Below are positions 32,903 through 33,401 of a stretch of 33,401 nt of DNA, piece after piece. The position numbers were made by a program, and so were the translations under genes. Within the stretch, counting starts at the first letter, position 1, and the number at the start of each line of letters is the position of its first letter. The notes under the pieces were generated by a model. It searched no databases. It saw nothing but the letters and a program-made list of their open reading frames with translations, and was not told the origin of the DNA. Source of the stretch: Ardenticatenaceae bacterium (lineage in GTDB: Bacteria; Chloroflexota; Anaerolineae; Ardenticatenales; Ardenticatenaceae); the NCBI GenBank assembly GCA_026989095.1, contig JALSKA010000009.1, positions 1 through 33,401 on the forward strand, read 5' to 3'.

Positions 32903-33401
32903 CTTTTGATGAAATTTTGCCCAAAGTTCGTGAAATTATAAAAAAATACGATAGCCTATTCTCTAAAATTCAACCAGTTGTAGTGAACCGAGACCTATTT
33001 GGACGAATCGGCCTCATTGTGGATGAGAAGTGGCACAATGAAAAGTCAATTCAGGCTCAACTGGAAAGCTTCGTTCATGATGTTGTTGAGGGCATAGGGC
33101 CTCACGCGCATCAGAGGGACAAATTCATTTTGTGGGCACATCTCGACATTGCACGGGAACACGTCCCCAAAATCCGGCTGGATTTCGGCGACAATGGCCC
33201 CGAAGTCTGGCTCGTTGATCGGCTAGCAGTGGAAGGGGATTGGACAACGCCACTGATGACTCCTGAGGCTGAACACACGTCTTCGTCAAGAGTCGCCTTC
33301 TACTCTCTCAAAGGAGGTGTAGGGCGCTCAACAGCGTTGGCCACAATTGCCTTTCACCTCGCCAAACAAGGGCACAGAGTATTGGCTGTAGACCTTGACT
33401 T
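32890..33401 (+). CDS. KGGVGR-motif ParA/MinD-like ATPase, N-terminal part
   Basis: Starts at ATG 32890 (AGGAG 6 bases before); 170 residues are seen and the window ends inside the gene. Residues about 1-130 form an uncharacterised domain (MDIITFDEILPKVREIIKKY at the start). Then VAFYSLKGGVGRSTALATI, with the deviant Walker A KGGVGRST at 141-148, leads into a ParA/MinD-type fold (GHRVLAVDLD at the cut end). Normal ParA proteins read KGGxGK[ST]; the Arg at the lysine position defines the KGGVGR variant ATPases, commonly found beside effector or TIR/HEPN genes in accessory regions. Role: probably a nucleotide-driven switch of a conflict or defence unit (inference). Confidence 0.8.
   Translation, partial: MDIITFDEILPKVREIIKKYDSLFSKIQPVVVNRDLFGRIGLIVDEKWHNEKSIQAQLESFVHDVVEGIGPHAHQRDKFILWAHLDIAREHVPKIRLDFGDNGPEVWLVDRLAVEGDWTTPLMTPEAEHTSSSRVAFYSLKGGVGRSTALATIAFHLAKQGHRVLAVDLD

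Larger units (their letters stand above)
32486..33401. other. lower-GC accessory segment (edge of a probable island)
   Basis: After the pccB stop the DNA drops from about two thirds to roughly half G+C, and codon use turns to A/T-ending codons. It contains the two genes below and continues past the window end. The 27 bases at 32486-32512 hold no visible promoter, terminator, repeat or att-like site. Confidence 0.65.

Overview
The window is a GC-rich (about two thirds G+C by eye) bacterial chromosome segment, densely packed with short operons on both strands. Gene content and style (a compact cytochrome c maturation cluster, very large surface-glycan membrane proteins, a four-domain S1 protein next to rpsU, and a propionyl-CoA carboxylase beta next to an acyl-CoA dehydrogenase) suggest a member of the Chloroflexota, perhaps Anaerolineae or Ardenticatenia. 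That placement is inference; no rRNA is present to settle it.

Left part (1-8200): a cut comEA-like gene, then a nucleoside hydrolase overlapping a glycosidase-fold protein that has lost both catalytic glutamates. These are followed by a metallophosphoesterase, an S1-domain protein behind a near-consensus promoter and a long, strongly structured leader, and rpsU with its terminator. An alkaline-phosphatase-superfamily enzyme and an ECF sigma factor with a small membrane partner complete this part.

8-11.3 kb (minus strand): a housekeeping operon HIT-yqeY-pgpH-ybeY with its own promoter. 11.3-19 kb (minus strand): four large membrane proteins (flippase-like LPG-synthase-TM family, DUF2723 glycosyltransferase, PTPS-related/YfhO-like glycosyltransferase, O-antigen ligase) in one tight operon, probably building a surface glycan.

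19-24 kb (plus strand): ccmE-ccmF-(ccmI-like)-ccmA-ccmB, a System I cytochrome c maturation set with a Cys-type CcmE (CxxxY) and no ccmC, ccmG or ccmH in view, followed by a GNAT acetyltransferase. 24-27.2 kb (minus strand): hldE-like kinase and adenylyltransferase as separate genes, then murJ. Their promoter shares its -35 bases with the divergent promoter of a tRNA-Arg(CCG).

27.5-32.5 kb (plus strand): a 2-hydroxyacid dehydrogenase, an Ap4A-phosphorylase-like HIT protein, an acyl-CoA dehydrogenase, a hexapeptide acyltransferase and a propionyl-CoA carboxylase beta subunit. Immediately after that, composition drops to about half G+C. A HEPN-like protein and the start of a KGGVGR-type ParA-like ATPase follow, which look like the edge of an acquired accessory (possibly defence) island cut by the window end.

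The most novel-looking signals are the S1 leader RNA, with two long hairpins whose loops are perfectly complementary over 8 nt, and the HEPN/KGGVGR pair.
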